Made by a program: the position numbers and the translations under genes. Shown here piece after piece: positions 8,271-15,713 of a stretch of DNA of 26,735 nt. Origin of the DNA: JBLHLB01 sp047618505 (GTDB lineage Bacteria > Planctomycetota > UBA1135 > GCA-002686595); assembly GCA_047618505.1 (NCBI GenBank), contig JBLHLB010000020.1, forward strand, positions 1 through 26,735, given 5' to 3'. The first letter of the stretch is position 1, and every line of letters starts with the position of its first letter. The notes under the pieces are model-generated. The model did no database searches and had not been told where the DNA came from. It saw nothing but the letters and a program-made list of their open reading frames with translations.

Positions 8271-8759
8271 TTAGTGGTCGTCTTCCTCGGAGATGAATGC
8301 TTCGTGGCCCGCATCCTTCGCGGCACGCAGGATGCCGAAGAGCTCCGTAGCGCGTTCAGCCTTGCCACCCAGGAGTGCTTCCTGGAGTTCCAGCGTCGCA
8401 TCCAAGGTGGACGTGAGCTTGCGGCGAAAGGCCACGACGAAGAGCTTCTGCTCCACTTCGTCGGTCATCTCCGCGGGGAAGTGCGGCTCGCAAGCCAGGG
8501 CGGCTGTTAGTCCCGTGCGCACGCTGTCAACGGCTCTCAGTGCCTGACCCGCGCCTTCGGGGGTACGCATGCTACGGCCAAGGGCGCGCATGCCGCGTTG
8601 CATGGACGACATGGCCTGCTCCAGGGGACCTTCTTCGTGCTCCTCCTGGGTGGGACCCGCGGTATCCTGAGACTGGGTCTCCTGAGACTGGGCCGAGAAA
8701 GCCAGGGGGGCCGCCGCCAATAGGGGCAAGGCGAGGAAGAGACGGTTTGAAATGCGCAT
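8271..8759 (-). CDS. Secreted cytochrome b562-like small protein
   Basis: 162 residues with a clear Sec signal peptide (about 1-22, ending FSA) and a short acidic linker. A helical domain (about 44-155) then resembles the four-helix bundle of soluble cytochrome b562. Met50 (EQAMSSMQRGMRALGRSM) aligns with the axial Met of the first helix, and His152 (AKDAGHEAF) aligns with the axial His of the last helix, so both heme ligands may be kept. This would make it a periplasmic b-type electron carrier; a heme-free member of the same fold is also possible. Similarity is weak and judged by eye. The stop lies 4 nt before the rluD start on the same strand. Confidence 0.6.
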   Translation of the reverse strand: MRISNRLFLALPLLAAAPLAFSAQSQETQSQDTAGPTQEEHEEGPLEQAMSSMQRGMRALGRSMRTPEGAGQALRAVDSVRTGLTAALACEPHFPAEMTDEVEQKLFVVAFRRKLTSTLDATLELQEALLGGKAERATELFGILRAAKDAGHEAFISEEDDH

Positions 8760-8904
8760 GGGTTGTTTGACTAGGCAGGCCCCTGGTGAGGGCAGATGAG
8801 GGGCGTAGGCCCCTGGGGAATAACCGGAACATCAGTTCCAGGCAAGGCCTCCTTGGCACTCCACAGCACCATCAATCTCATTCCAAACACTCCCAAGCCC
8901 AAAA

Positions 8905-8981
8905 TGGTACGCCCGACAGGATTCGAACCTGTGACCGTCCGATTAGAAGTCGGAAGCTCTATCCAGCTGAGCTACGGGCGC
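8905..8981 (-). tRNA. tRNA-Arg (anticodon UCU)
   Basis: The minus strand folds into a complete cloverleaf. The acceptor is GCGCCCG with CGGGCGT, the D arm GCTC/GAGC, the anticodon stem TCCGA/TCGGA with loop CTTCTAA, and the T arm ACAGG-TTCGAAT-CCTGT. The anticodon TCT lies at 8945-8947. The 3' CCA is encoded (8905-8907). The first acceptor pair is G-U. Confidence 0.97.
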
Positions 8982-9029
8982 ATAGGGGCGGAGTTTACTT
9001 GACCGGCTGGATTCCTCCTAGCACACCTT

Positions 9030-9079
9030 CCTTCAGCTGCGCTTGGCGCAGCGGCCTTCAGCAGCGCTTGGCGCGCCGG
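9030..9079. repeat. 25-bp tandem duplication with short hairpin
   Basis: Two adjacent 25-bp units (9030-9054 and 9055-9079) each contain CTTCAGC.GCGCTTGGCGC and differ at a few positions. The first unit holds a perfect 6-bp hairpin (CTGCGC-TTG-GCGCAG, 9037-9051). They lie between tRNA-Arg and the 3' end of the monooxygenase gene, downstream of that gene's stop. A role in ending its transcript is possible but there is no T tract. Confidence 0.6.
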
Positions 9080-9133
9080 CGAGTGGCTGCGATGCGCTTG
9101 GAATTACAATGCAGCAAGGACCGGCGTCCCGCG

Positions 9134-11134
9134 CTATTTATCGAGCTCTCGGACCCGCACGAGATTCTGCCGGGCTCCATCGTGGCCGGGGTCCAGAACC
9201 AGAACGTACTCGAAGCGCTCGATGGCTTGGCTGAACTGGCCGAGGGAGGCCAAGAGGCTGCCGAGGTCGAAGGTTGCGCCGATATGGGCGGGGTCAACCT
9301 GGAGGGCGGCGAGGAAGCTGGTGCGGGCTTCCTTCGGGCGTTTGGCGCGGGCGTGCAGGCGTCCAAGCTTGTGGTGTACGTCGGCGAGTTCGGAGTCAAG
9401 CTCAAGCATGCGTTCGAGGTGCGCTTGGGCTTCGTCGAGGGCCCCGCGCGCGGAAAGCATGAAGGCCAGGTTTTCGTGAGCCTTCAGATAGTCAGGGCTC
9501 GCCTCGAGGATGGAGAGCAATTCCTGTTCGGCCTCTTCGGGTTGACCCGTTTCCCAGAGCAGACCCGCGAGGTTATTGCGCGACAGAAAGTCCGAAGGAT
9601 TAATCTGGGCTGCCTCGCGGTAGCGCCGGATGGCCCTTTCATTTTGACCAAGGGAACGCAGGGCGTTGCCCAGTCGCGTGCGTGAGTCTGCACTCGTCGG
9701 ATCCTTGCGTAGGCGCGCACGCATCATCTCCGCCTGAAGAACGAACGCACCCGACTTGTCCTCGGGCAACACGCGCAGGGCTAGGCGCGCCATCTCGTCG
9801 GCGGATCGGTTGCCCGAGAGAATGCGCTGGGGCGGACTATGGGGGTTGAGTGGGTTGTCGGCGGAATTGTCGAAGGTCAGCTGCATGGAGATCTTCGTCC
9901 CCGCCGGCAGGAAAACAGGCTCTTTGTAACTGTAGGAGGCCTGCCAATAGAAATCCCACGTGGGGATCTCGATCAAGTTCTGGCGCGAGCCGTCCGGCAG
10001 CGTTGCGTAGCACTCCACGTTCTTTCCGAGGAAGTGCATGTGGGGATAGGCCCCCAGCACCTGGACATCGATCGGTAGGACAAACTCATCGGTGACAATG
10101 AATTCGGCTTCACCAGGCGGGATGTCGATTGCCCTGTCGTTGTCCAAGCGCAACAGGAAGGGGTGCAGGGTCGGAGGGCTCTGCGCGAAGTAGAGGCCGA
10201 CGTCAACGCGCAGGGATTCGGGTTTTCCCGTGGGTTGAAGGTGCACGTTCAGCACTAGATCCGTGCGACCATCCACTCGCCAGGACATCTCTGGGCGTCC
10301 GGGATTCGAAATCGTCCCCGGCTTGTAGGTCATGAAGAATCCGTTGGGCTCATCCGTTTCCGAGAAGATCTCGATCCCGCCAAAGCCAAGACCTTCCTCT
10401 TCGGCGTCCTTGCGCCGTGCCTGTCGTGAGCGGTCGGCGGCCATGCTGGCGTGGTGCACGACCAGGCGATTGTCAGGCCGAATCTCCATGGCCTGGACGT
10501 AGTGCGTGCCAACAATCTCGACCGGCAGAACGAAGTTGCGGAAGATGTCGTCGCCGGCCGCGGGGACCTCGAAGGCGATGGGCATAGAGACGACTAGATC
10601 AGGCTCGCCCATTTGCCAACCCTCGGCGAAGGTCGGAAGCTCCGGTGCATCGGCAGGATCTCCCTCGCTACGCCCTGAGTCTGCCCAGGTGCGAAGAACC
10701 GCGAGCTGCCGATCGCTGAGGAGGCGCGCTCCGAAAAGAGCATGTTCTCCCGGGGCCGGCGGCCAGGGCGGCATATAGCGCGAGGCCGTAACGATGGCGA
10801 TCTGTTTTGCTCGCCTGCGCGCGTCCGTGAAGGTTTGTAGGGGGAAGGGGGCACCCCCGGAGGGGCGGTGGCAAGTGACGCAGTTGTCGAAGAGGATCGG
10901 CGCAACGTCGCGACTCCAGGTCGGGACGTAGTTCGCCAGGGGGGGCTGATCCTGGGGTACTTCGAGCGCTGCGGCTTCCTCGCGTGAAGGCTGGGGAGCC
11001 ACATCTGCGCCGGCGCTGTCGGCCCCTGCGCCCGCTGTCGTTGGCGATTCCGGCTCCGACCCACAGGCACTGATTAAGAGGAGTACACAGGCACAGATGG
11101 AACTGAGAACTGCGTGCTGAACCCTGCGTTCCAT
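9134..11134 (-). CDS. Lipoprotein: cytochrome c, PHM-like copper monooxygenase, TPR
   Basis: 666 residues from ATG 11134. A lipoprotein signal ends at LLLISAC (Cys24). Next comes a cytochrome c-like segment with CVTCH (85-89) and a possible axial Met121 in SRYMPPW. The middle (about 175-475) carries every ligand type of the PHM/DBM copper type II ascorbate-dependent monooxygenase fold: HH at 227-228, H298 (VHLQP), H365/H367 (PHMHFLGK) and M417 (ISMQLTF). The C-terminus (about 485-666) is four to five TPRs. It is predicted to sit outside the inner membrane and hydroxylate or bind an unknown substrate using electrons from heme. The longer frame from 11194 would overlap the redoxin gene by 53 bp and hide the signal, so ATG 11134 is chosen. 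It follows the redoxin gene closely and is probably co-transcribed. Confidence 0.85.
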   Translation of the reverse strand: MERRVQHAVLSSICACVLLLISACGSEPESPTTAGAGADSAGADVAPQPSREEAAALEVPQDQPPLANYVPTWSRDVAPILFDNCVTCHRPSGGAPFPLQTFTDARRRAKQIAIVTASRYMPPWPPAPGEHALFGARLLSDRQLAVLRTWADSGRSEGDPADAPELPTFAEGWQMGEPDLVVSMPIAFEVPAAGDDIFRNFVLPVEIVGTHYVQAMEIRPDNRLVVHHASMAADRSRQARRKDAEEEGLGFGGIEIFSETDEPNGFFMTYKPGTISNPGRPEMSWRVDGRTDLVLNVHLQPTGKPESLRVDVGLYFAQSPPTLHPFLLRLDNDRAIDIPPGEAEFIVTDEFVLPIDVQVLGAYPHMHFLGKNVECYATLPDGSRQNLIEIPTWDFYWQASYSYKEPVFLPAGTKISMQLTFDNSADNPLNPHSPPQRILSGNRSADEMARLALRVLPEDKSGAFVLQAEMMRARLRKDPTSADSRTRLGNALRSLGQNERAIRRYREAAQINPSDFLSRNNLAGLLWETGQPEEAEQELLSILEASPDYLKAHENLAFMLSARGALDEAQAHLERMLELDSELADVHHKLGRLHARAKRPKEARTSFLAALQVDPAHIGATFDLGSLLASLGQFSQAIERFEYVLVLDPGHDGARQNLVRVRELDK

Positions 11135-11141
11135 GGTGGGT

Positions 11142-11798
11142 CTACTCAAGCTCCGGGATGAAGCAGCCGACGGCTTTGGTGGATTCAAATTCAAGCACCT
11201 GTCTATCGACTAGGGCGGTCAAGACGCGCTCCAGATCGTTGGACGAAGAGGCCCGCCGTTCGACGCCGAAGTCGACGTAGCGATCGCTGATGCGTCCGCG
11301 ATAGACGAGTCGTTGATTCCGATCATAGACTACGGCCTCGGGCGTGATCGTTGCCCCCGTGACGGTGACCAGTTCGTGCTTCAGGTCCAGCAAAGCCCCA
11401 CAGGGGTAGGCGTATTCCTCCAGGTGCCGCCGGACCTTCTCCGCGTCGTCGACGGCATCGGCATAGACGAGTTGCAGGTTGACACCCTGGTGCCGAAAGA
11501 GCTCGATGATGCGAATGATCTCCGGGGCGTAGCGATTGGAAATCGGGCAGTCGGTGGCGGTAAAGATGAAGACCGTTGCGACCGGCCTGTCCTCGGCTAC
11601 GGAATCTGCGCTGGCAAAGAGATCGACGGGCTGACCATCGAGGTCGAAGATCCGGGCATCGACCGGCTGGCGGGCCTCGGGCAGAGCTTCCTCGGAACAT
11701 GCCAGGCTCACGGCCAGGCTCACGGCCAGGCAGGCGAGAAGGCCTAGGGTCACAACCCCCCACAGGGTTCTCCCCGCTTTCAAGTTCATCTGTCGCAT
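11142..11798 (-). CDS. Redoxin (thioredoxin-like) lipoprotein with a single-Cys motif
   Basis: 218 residues from ATG 11798, which has AGGA 5 nt upstream. A lipoprotein signal ends at AVSLAC (Cys34); its hydrophobic core contains a duplicated LAVS tetrad. A thioredoxin-fold domain follows (about 45-200). The active site reads TATDCPISNRYAPE: one cysteine, Cys84, followed by Pro, with no CxxC, as in peroxiredoxin-like redoxins. A second cysteine in the tail (GCFIPELE) might be a resolving residue. The cis-Pro region TPEAVVYD is visible. It probably reduces or protects a periplasmic partner, most simply the monooxygenase encoded 7 bp downstream. A longer start at 11903 is ruled out because it would run into tRNA-Pro. 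Confidence 0.82.
   Translation of the reverse strand: MRQMNLKAGRTLWGVVTLGLLACLAVSLAVSLACSEEALPEARQPVDARIFDLDGQPVDLFASADSVAEDRPVATVFIFTATDCPISNRYAPEIIRIIELFRHQGVNLQLVYADAVDDAEKVRRHLEEYAYPCGALLDLKHELVTVTGATITPEAVVYDRNQRLVYRGRISDRYVDFGVERRASSSNDLERVLTALVDRQVLEFESTKAVGCFIPELE
11701..11731. repeat. 12-bp tandem repeat inside the redoxin signal peptide
   Basis: GCCAGGCTCACG occurs twice in a row (11701-11712, 11713-11724), followed by a partial third copy. On the minus strand it encodes LAVS-LAVS-LA in the hydrophobic core of the lipoprotein signal, so copy-number change would lengthen the core in frame. Confidence 0.7.
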
Positions 11799-11862
11799 CG
11801 CGATCCTGATTGTAATGGACGCACGACCGAGCGTGAGGTCCATGGCCAGCCGCCTGTGGAAG

Positions 11863-11935
11863 TCGGGGAGGCGGGACTCGAACCCGCGCCACGCACCACC
11901 CAAAGATGCGCCTCTGCCAACTGAGGTACTCCCCG
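11863..11935 (-). tRNA. tRNA-Pro (anticodon UGG)
   Basis: The minus strand gives a full cloverleaf. The acceptor is CGGGGAG with CTCCCCG, starting with the C1 typical of bacterial tRNA-Pro. The D arm is CCTC/GAGG, the anticodon stem GCATC/GGTGC with loop TTTGGGT, and the T arm GCGGG-TTCGAGT-CCCGC. The anticodon TGG lies at 11900-11902. The discriminator A is at 11863; no CCA is encoded, unlike tRNA-Arg in this window. Confidence 0.96.
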
Positions 11936-12170
11936 AGGCGGGGAAGCGTAGCGTGTGGCCAGGAGGTGCGAAAGGCGCTTGGAGGCAACTGGAGCAAAGA
12001 GTAGGCGGTCGATCGAGCCGAGTCGGGCCGAAACGCTGGCTGGGGGGGGCGTTGTGGGGCTCCTATGGGTTATCCTGCTGACCGCATAGGGGAACGAAGT
12101 TGGCGCCCGGTTCGTGCCACGACTTGGAAACCTATTCGAGCCCTTGACCTCAACAGCCCCCAAGACTGCC

Positions 12171-12187
12171 ACGGCCCAACGGGCCGT
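12171..12187 (+). promoter_or_regulatory. Hairpin in the purD leader
   Basis: A perfect 7-bp stem (ACGGCCC/GGGCCGT) with a 3-nt loop ends 27 nt before the purD ATG at 12215. The 11936-12214 spacer holds no gene and no recognisable riboswitch. The hairpin may shape the leader RNA; nothing shows regulation directly. Confidence 0.3.
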
Positions 12188-12214
12188 ATCCCCGTGGAAG
12201 ATTCTGAAAACTCG

Positions 12215-13564
12215 ATGAAGGTTCTGGTCGTTGGAAGCGGTGGACGCGAGCACGCGTTGGCCTGGAAGATCGCACAGTCACCCCTGGTTTCGGAGGTGAT
12301 CACGGCCCCCGGAAACGCGGGAACTGCCGAGGTTGGACGCAATGTCGAGGTGGCCCCAACGGACATCGACGGCCTGGTCGCCTTGGCCCAGAGCGAGGGC
12401 GTCGGCCTAGTGGTCGTCGGTCCCGAAGACCCCCTGGTCCTAGGCATTGCCGATCGCCTGCGCGACGTGGGGATTGACACCTACGGCCCCGGTGCGAGTG
12501 GCTCGCGCCTGGAGGGCTCGAAGGTCTTCTCCAAGGAGTTCCTCGATCGCCACCGCATTCCCACAGCTGCCTGGCGTCGCTTCGACCGTGCCGGTGCAGC
12601 GAAGAGCTACCTGGAGAACTGTAAAATCTGGCCCCAGGTGATCAAGGCCGATGGTCTCGCAGCCGGCAAGGGGGTCTTCGTGTGCGAGGACGCCATAGAG
12701 GCCTGCGCCTTTGTCGACCAGATCATGGAGGAACGGCGCCTGGGTGACGCCGGGGCCGAGATCGTGATCGAAGAGTTCATGCTCGGACGCGAGCTGTCGG
12801 TGCACGTGATGACTGACGGGCAAACCATGTGTTTGCTTGAGGCGGTCATGGACCACAAGCAAGTGGGCGAGGGTGACACCGGCAAGAACACCGGCGGCAT
12901 GGGGGTCTATTCGCCCGTAGCCTTCGTCAATCAACGCTTGATGCGCCAGGTGGAGCAGCGTGTGTTACTGCAGACTCTCCACGCTCTCTCTGTTGAGGGC
13001 ATCGAATTTCGCGGCACGCTATTTGTCGGACTGATGATCACCGAAGGCGGTCCGCGCGTGCTGGAGTTCAACTGTCGCTTCGGGGATCCGGAAACCCAGG
13101 CCATCATGCGGCGCATGGACACGGACCTGCTTCCCTATCTCGTAGCCGTCGCCAAGGGCGAGCTCGAGGGACTTGATCCGCCCACTTGGAAGCGCGAATC
13201 CTGCGTCGGTGTTGTCGCCGCCTGTGAAGGCTATCCCGGCACCTACGACAAGGGGCACGTCATCGAGGGGATGGATGCTGCTGGCAAGCTAGAGGACGTT
13301 GTCGTCTTCCATGGTGGAACGAAGAGTATCGGCCAAAAGGTCGTGACCAACGGCGGACGAGTCCTCTGTGTGACGTCCCTGGGCGGAAACCTCGAGGAGG
13401 CGCGTACGAACGCCTACGAAGGCTATGATGCGATTGAGTGGGGCGGAAAGTTCTGTCGCCGGGACATCGGCCTGCCGCGACCCAAGCGCGAGGACCTGAT
13501 GCCCGAAGACGATCACATCGTGGGCATGGCCGGTGGCGACTACGGTCCCCGGGACGGCTACTAG
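12215..13564 (+). CDS. purD: Phosphoribosylamine-glycine ligase (GAR synthetase)
   Basis: 449 residues from ATG 12215. It catalyses the second step of purine synthesis: phosphoribosylamine + glycine + ATP to GAR. The N-terminal motif MKVLVVGSGGREHALAWK is diagnostic. An ATP-grasp domain follows, with KADGLAAGKGVFVC, EEFMLGRELSVHVM, GMGVYSP and the metal-binding LEFNCRFGDPETQ. The C-terminal domain is complete and ends in a short tail. The length is slightly above the usual 420-430. The frame is open back to 12065, but homology begins exactly at this Met. No strong Shine-Dalgarno is seen. The stop TAG is supplied by palindromic element copy 2. purL and purQ lie about 2 kb away on the opposite strand, so the purine genes are clustered but not one operon. 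Confidence 0.95.
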   Translation: MKVLVVGSGGREHALAWKIAQSPLVSEVITAPGNAGTAEVGRNVEVAPTDIDGLVALAQSEGVGLVVVGPEDPLVLGIADRLRDVGIDTYGPGASGSRLEGSKVFSKEFLDRHRIPTAAWRRFDRAGAAKSYLENCKIWPQVIKADGLAAGKGVFVCEDAIEACAFVDQIMEERRLGDAGAEIVIEEFMLGRELSVHVMTDGQTMCLLEAVMDHKQVGEGDTGKNTGGMGVYSPVAFVNQRLMRQVEQRVLLQTLHALSVEGIEFRGTLFVGLMITEGGPRVLEFNCRFGDPETQAIMRRMDTDLLPYLVAVAKGELEGLDPPTWKRESCVGVVAACEGYPGTYDKGHVIEGMDAAGKLEDVVVFHGGTKSIGQKVVTNGGRVLCVTSLGGNLEEARTNAYEGYDAIEWGGKFCRRDIGLPRPKREDLMPEDDHIVGMAGGDYGPRDGY

Positions 13565-13738
13565 CAGTCCGTTGAAAAACAGCAGCCTCCCGATTGGTTT
13601 CCACGGATCGCCTGGCAAGGCGACAGGTTCCCCATACAGCTGTATCTGCACGGGTGGTTCTGGCAACGCAGCCAGGCGATTCGTGAGGCCAAGCGGGGAT
13701 CCGAGCGGGGAACTGCTGTTTTCCGGGCGGGCTCCTAG
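13561..13738. repeat. Palindromic element copy 2 (178 bp, CTAG-bounded)
   Basis: Same family as 7070-7235, in the reverse orientation to it. The left arm AGCAGTCCGTTGAAAAACAG is intact; the right arm is decayed at its tip (TGCTGTTTTCCGGGCGGGCTCCTAG). The nested arms around CGCCTGGC and CAGGCGATTCGTG and the centre GGTTCTGGCAACG are kept. The left CTAG overlaps the purD stop codon (TAG at 13562-13564). Unlike the other copies it sits between two genes on the same strand. Confidence 0.85.
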
Positions 13739-13795
13739 GTCGATGGCCATTGGACTCCTAAGCAGAGGGGCTTCGGCTCCTGGAATCCGGGTGAG

Positions 13796-14590
13796 ATGAA
13801 GCCTGGATCGCAAGAGAGCACAGGCGAGCAAGGCGCCGGGCCGGCCCCGGCTGATGGAATTGCCCTCAGCCTGATCGTCCCGACCCTGAATGAGGAGGCC
13901 AATCTGCCGCGCCTCCTCGATGCGACACTCTCCGCAACAGATCCCCTGGATCGACCTACCCAGATCGTGGTGGCGGATGGCGGCAGCGGAGACAGCACGC
14001 GACAGTTGGCTTCGGATCGCGGCTGCGATGTTGTACGCACGGAGCGTGGTCGAGGTCATCAGTTGGCGGCCGGCGCCGCCCGGGCGAGGTGCGAGATTCT
14101 GATCTTCCTGCATGCGGATGCCCTGCCCTATCCCGGCGCGCTTCGCAGTTTGCGAGTCGCTCTTCAGGACCCAGCGATCGAGGCCTGCTCCTTCGCCCAG
14201 GTGATCGATGCCGACGGGCGTTTCTATCGCCTGGTGGAGCGCACTGCAGATCGACGCGCACGGCGTGGTTGGGTCTATGGGGATTCTGGCCTAGCGCTGC
14301 GCCGCTCGACCTATGACGCCATCGGTGGATTTTCCCGGCAACCTCTCTTCGAAGACCTAGACCTCTCCAAGCGCCTGCGGCAGAGGACCCGGGTGCTAAT
14401 CCCCGAAGGTGCACGTATCGGGGTTTCGCCACGGCGTTGGCAACGCGAAGGGGCGCTTTGGACCACGGTGCGAAATTGGACCCTCACGCACCTTTGGCGG
14501 GCGGGAATCCCCCCGCGCCATCTCCAGCGGTTCTACCCCCCTGCCTGCCGGGGGAGCGTTCAGGGAACCGCAAAACCCGACGCAAACTAG
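13796..14590 (+). CDS. Family 2 glycosyltransferase (TIGR04283-like)
   Basis: 264 residues. It is a GT-A type transferase with LSLIVPTLNEEANLPRLL at the N-terminus (about 24-41), VVADGGSGDST (nucleotide binding), GRGHQLAAGA, the DxD-like LIFLHADALP, and the acceptor-side block YGDSGLALRR...GGF...LFEDLDLSKRLR. This set matches the TIGR04283 group, described as rSAM/selenodomain-associated or arsenosugar-biosynthesis transferases, which probably act in the cytosol on small sugar acceptors. No radical-SAM partner is visible here, so the substrate is unknown. ATG 13796 follows GGTGAG closely. The gene ends 58 bp before the Fur-family start and is probably co-transcribed with it. Confidence 0.85.
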   Translation: MKPGSQESTGEQGAGPAPADGIALSLIVPTLNEEANLPRLLDATLSATDPLDRPTQIVVADGGSGDSTRQLASDRGCDVVRTERGRGHQLAAGAARARCEILIFLHADALPYPGALRSLRVALQDPAIEACSFAQVIDADGRFYRLVERTADRRARRGWVYGDSGLALRRSTYDAIGGFSRQPLFEDLDLSKRLRQRTRVLIPEGARIGVSPRRWQREGALWTTVRNWTLTHLWRAGIPPRHLQRFYPPACRGSVQGTAKPDAN

Positions 14591-14648
14591 GAGTCAGACC
14601 GCCAGGGCCCTAGGATCTGGTCTCCGCGGACAACGCGGGTCTTTTGAA

Positions 14649-15143
14649 TTGAAGCTGACCGCCATCAAGAAGCGCTACGGGGAATTCCTTCGGGAGCGCA
14701 GTCTCAAGCTGACCTCCCAGCGCGATCGCATATTTGATCGTGCCTTCGCGACGCACGAGCATTTTTCCGCAGAGACGCTCTACAACTGGTTGCGCGAAGA
14801 GGAGGGGTCTTCGGTTTCTCGTGCGACGGTCTACCGAACCCTGGCGCTTCTGGTGGAGGGTGGCTTCCTGGAATCCCTCGACGTCGGCGGGGGAGAAACG
14901 GTCTTTGAGCACGTCCTCGGTCACCGCCATCATGACCACCTGCTGTGTGTCGAGTGCGGTCGTATCGAGGAGTTCTTTGAAGAGAAGATCGAAGAGCTCC
15001 AAGTCTTGGCGGCCAAGAAAAAGGGCTACACCCTTTTGCACCATGACCTGCGGCTCTTTGGCCTATGCCCGGCCTGCTCCCGTAAGCGCGAGGACCTAGA
15101 TGCCGCTCGGGAACAAGCGCGCAGCGCAGTTCGTCGCGGGTGA
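14649..15143 (+). CDS. Fur-family metal-responsive transcriptional regulator
   Basis: 164 residues from TTG 14649. A winged-helix DNA-binding domain (about 15-85, LTSQRDRIFDRAF ... VSRATVYRTLALLVEGG) is followed by the dimerisation and metal-binding half. Its HRHHDHLLCVECG carries regulatory-site histidines (92-97) and Cys100/Cys103, and CPAC (140-143) completes the structural zinc site. This pattern fits Fur, Zur or PerR; sequence alone does not separate them. The frame runs open back to 14409, inside the glycosyltransferase, but the only ATG/GTG/TTG start after the upstream stop is this TTG, and homology starts there. The ribosome site is weak. The protein would repress metal-uptake or peroxide genes; no Fur box was recognised in the window. 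Confidence 0.87.
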   Translation: MKLTAIKKRYGEFLRERSLKLTSQRDRIFDRAFATHEHFSAETLYNWLREEEGSSVSRATVYRTLALLVEGGFLESLDVGGGETVFEHVLGHRHHDHLLCVECGRIEEFFEEKIEELQVLAAKKKGYTLLHHDLRLFGLCPACSRKREDLDAAREQARSAVRRG

Positions 15144-15229
15144 TCGCAGTTCGGGGCGCAGCAAGCTGCCCCTTCTCCACAGCTGAGGCAGACCCTCGCT
15201 CGCTCCCAGCTCGTCGCCCCGTAGCGAGG

Positions 15230-15667
15230 CTACTTGCGCCGTGTCAGTCGCAGAATGATGTCGTCCTGGACCATCTGGGCCACACTCTCGTCGGGGCCAA
15301 GGGGACCACGGGCTTGGACCCGCAAGATGGTCCGATCCAAGTCGTATGCTTCCACCACAATAGTCACATCACGGGTGTCAATCACGGCTCGGGCTTCGCG
15401 CGGGAAGTCCTGCACGACAACGTCCGTCTTGATGTCGTGCAGGATGTCCAGGCTTTCGATGGTCGCCAGCCAAACCGCATCGACATCTTCGCGCACTTCG
15501 GCTTCGAGGGCGCCTTCCTTGTCAAGCTCGCGCTTGATCACATAGCCAGCCCCGGCGCCTGCACCCAGGACCGCAAGGGCACAGCTGGGCAGTATCAACA
15601 GAAGTGCACAGCTCACGAGCAGTACACGGGAATGGCGTTTCTTCCCGGAAACGGTCGAGGATGCCAT
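15230..15667 (-). CDS. DUF3568-like small lipoprotein
   Basis: 145 residues. A lipoprotein signal ends at LLILPSC (Cys29), followed by a short glycine-rich stretch (LGAGAGAGYVIKREL) and an alpha/beta domain (about 50-140): EVREDVDAVWLATIESLD, VVVQDFPREARAVI, VTIVVEAYD and ILRVQARG. This arrangement fits DUF3568-type lipoproteins of unknown function, thought to lie on the periplasmic face of a membrane. It sits 46 bp downstream of purQ on the same strand and could be read through from the purine operon, though a functional link is unlikely. Confidence 0.75.
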   Translation of the reverse strand: MASSTVSGKKRHSRVLLVSCALLLILPSCALAVLGAGAGAGYVIKRELDKEGALEAEVREDVDAVWLATIESLDILHDIKTDVVVQDFPREARAVIDTRDVTIVVEAYDLDRTILRVQARGPLGPDESVAQMVQDDIILRLTRRK

Positions 15668-15713
15668 GCGATGAATCGAGATGGGTTGCGGGTCGGGTGG
15701 GAGGGGTGAACGC

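Noticed and set aside
8786..9685. 299-residue plus-strand ORF
   Set aside because: It runs through the tRNA-Arg gene and is antisense to the TPR part of the monooxygenase gene.
11863..11903. Extended start of the redoxin gene at 11903
   Set aside because: It would overlap the 3' part of tRNA-Pro and hide the lipoprotein signal; ATG 11798 has a ribosome site.
12144..12172. TTGACC as a -35 box for purD
   Set aside because: The sequence 17 bp downstream (TGCCAC) is not a credible -10 box.
13289..14113. 274-residue minus-strand ORF across element copy 2
   Set aside because: It is antisense to purD and the glycosyltransferase, and its middle is only the translated repeat element.
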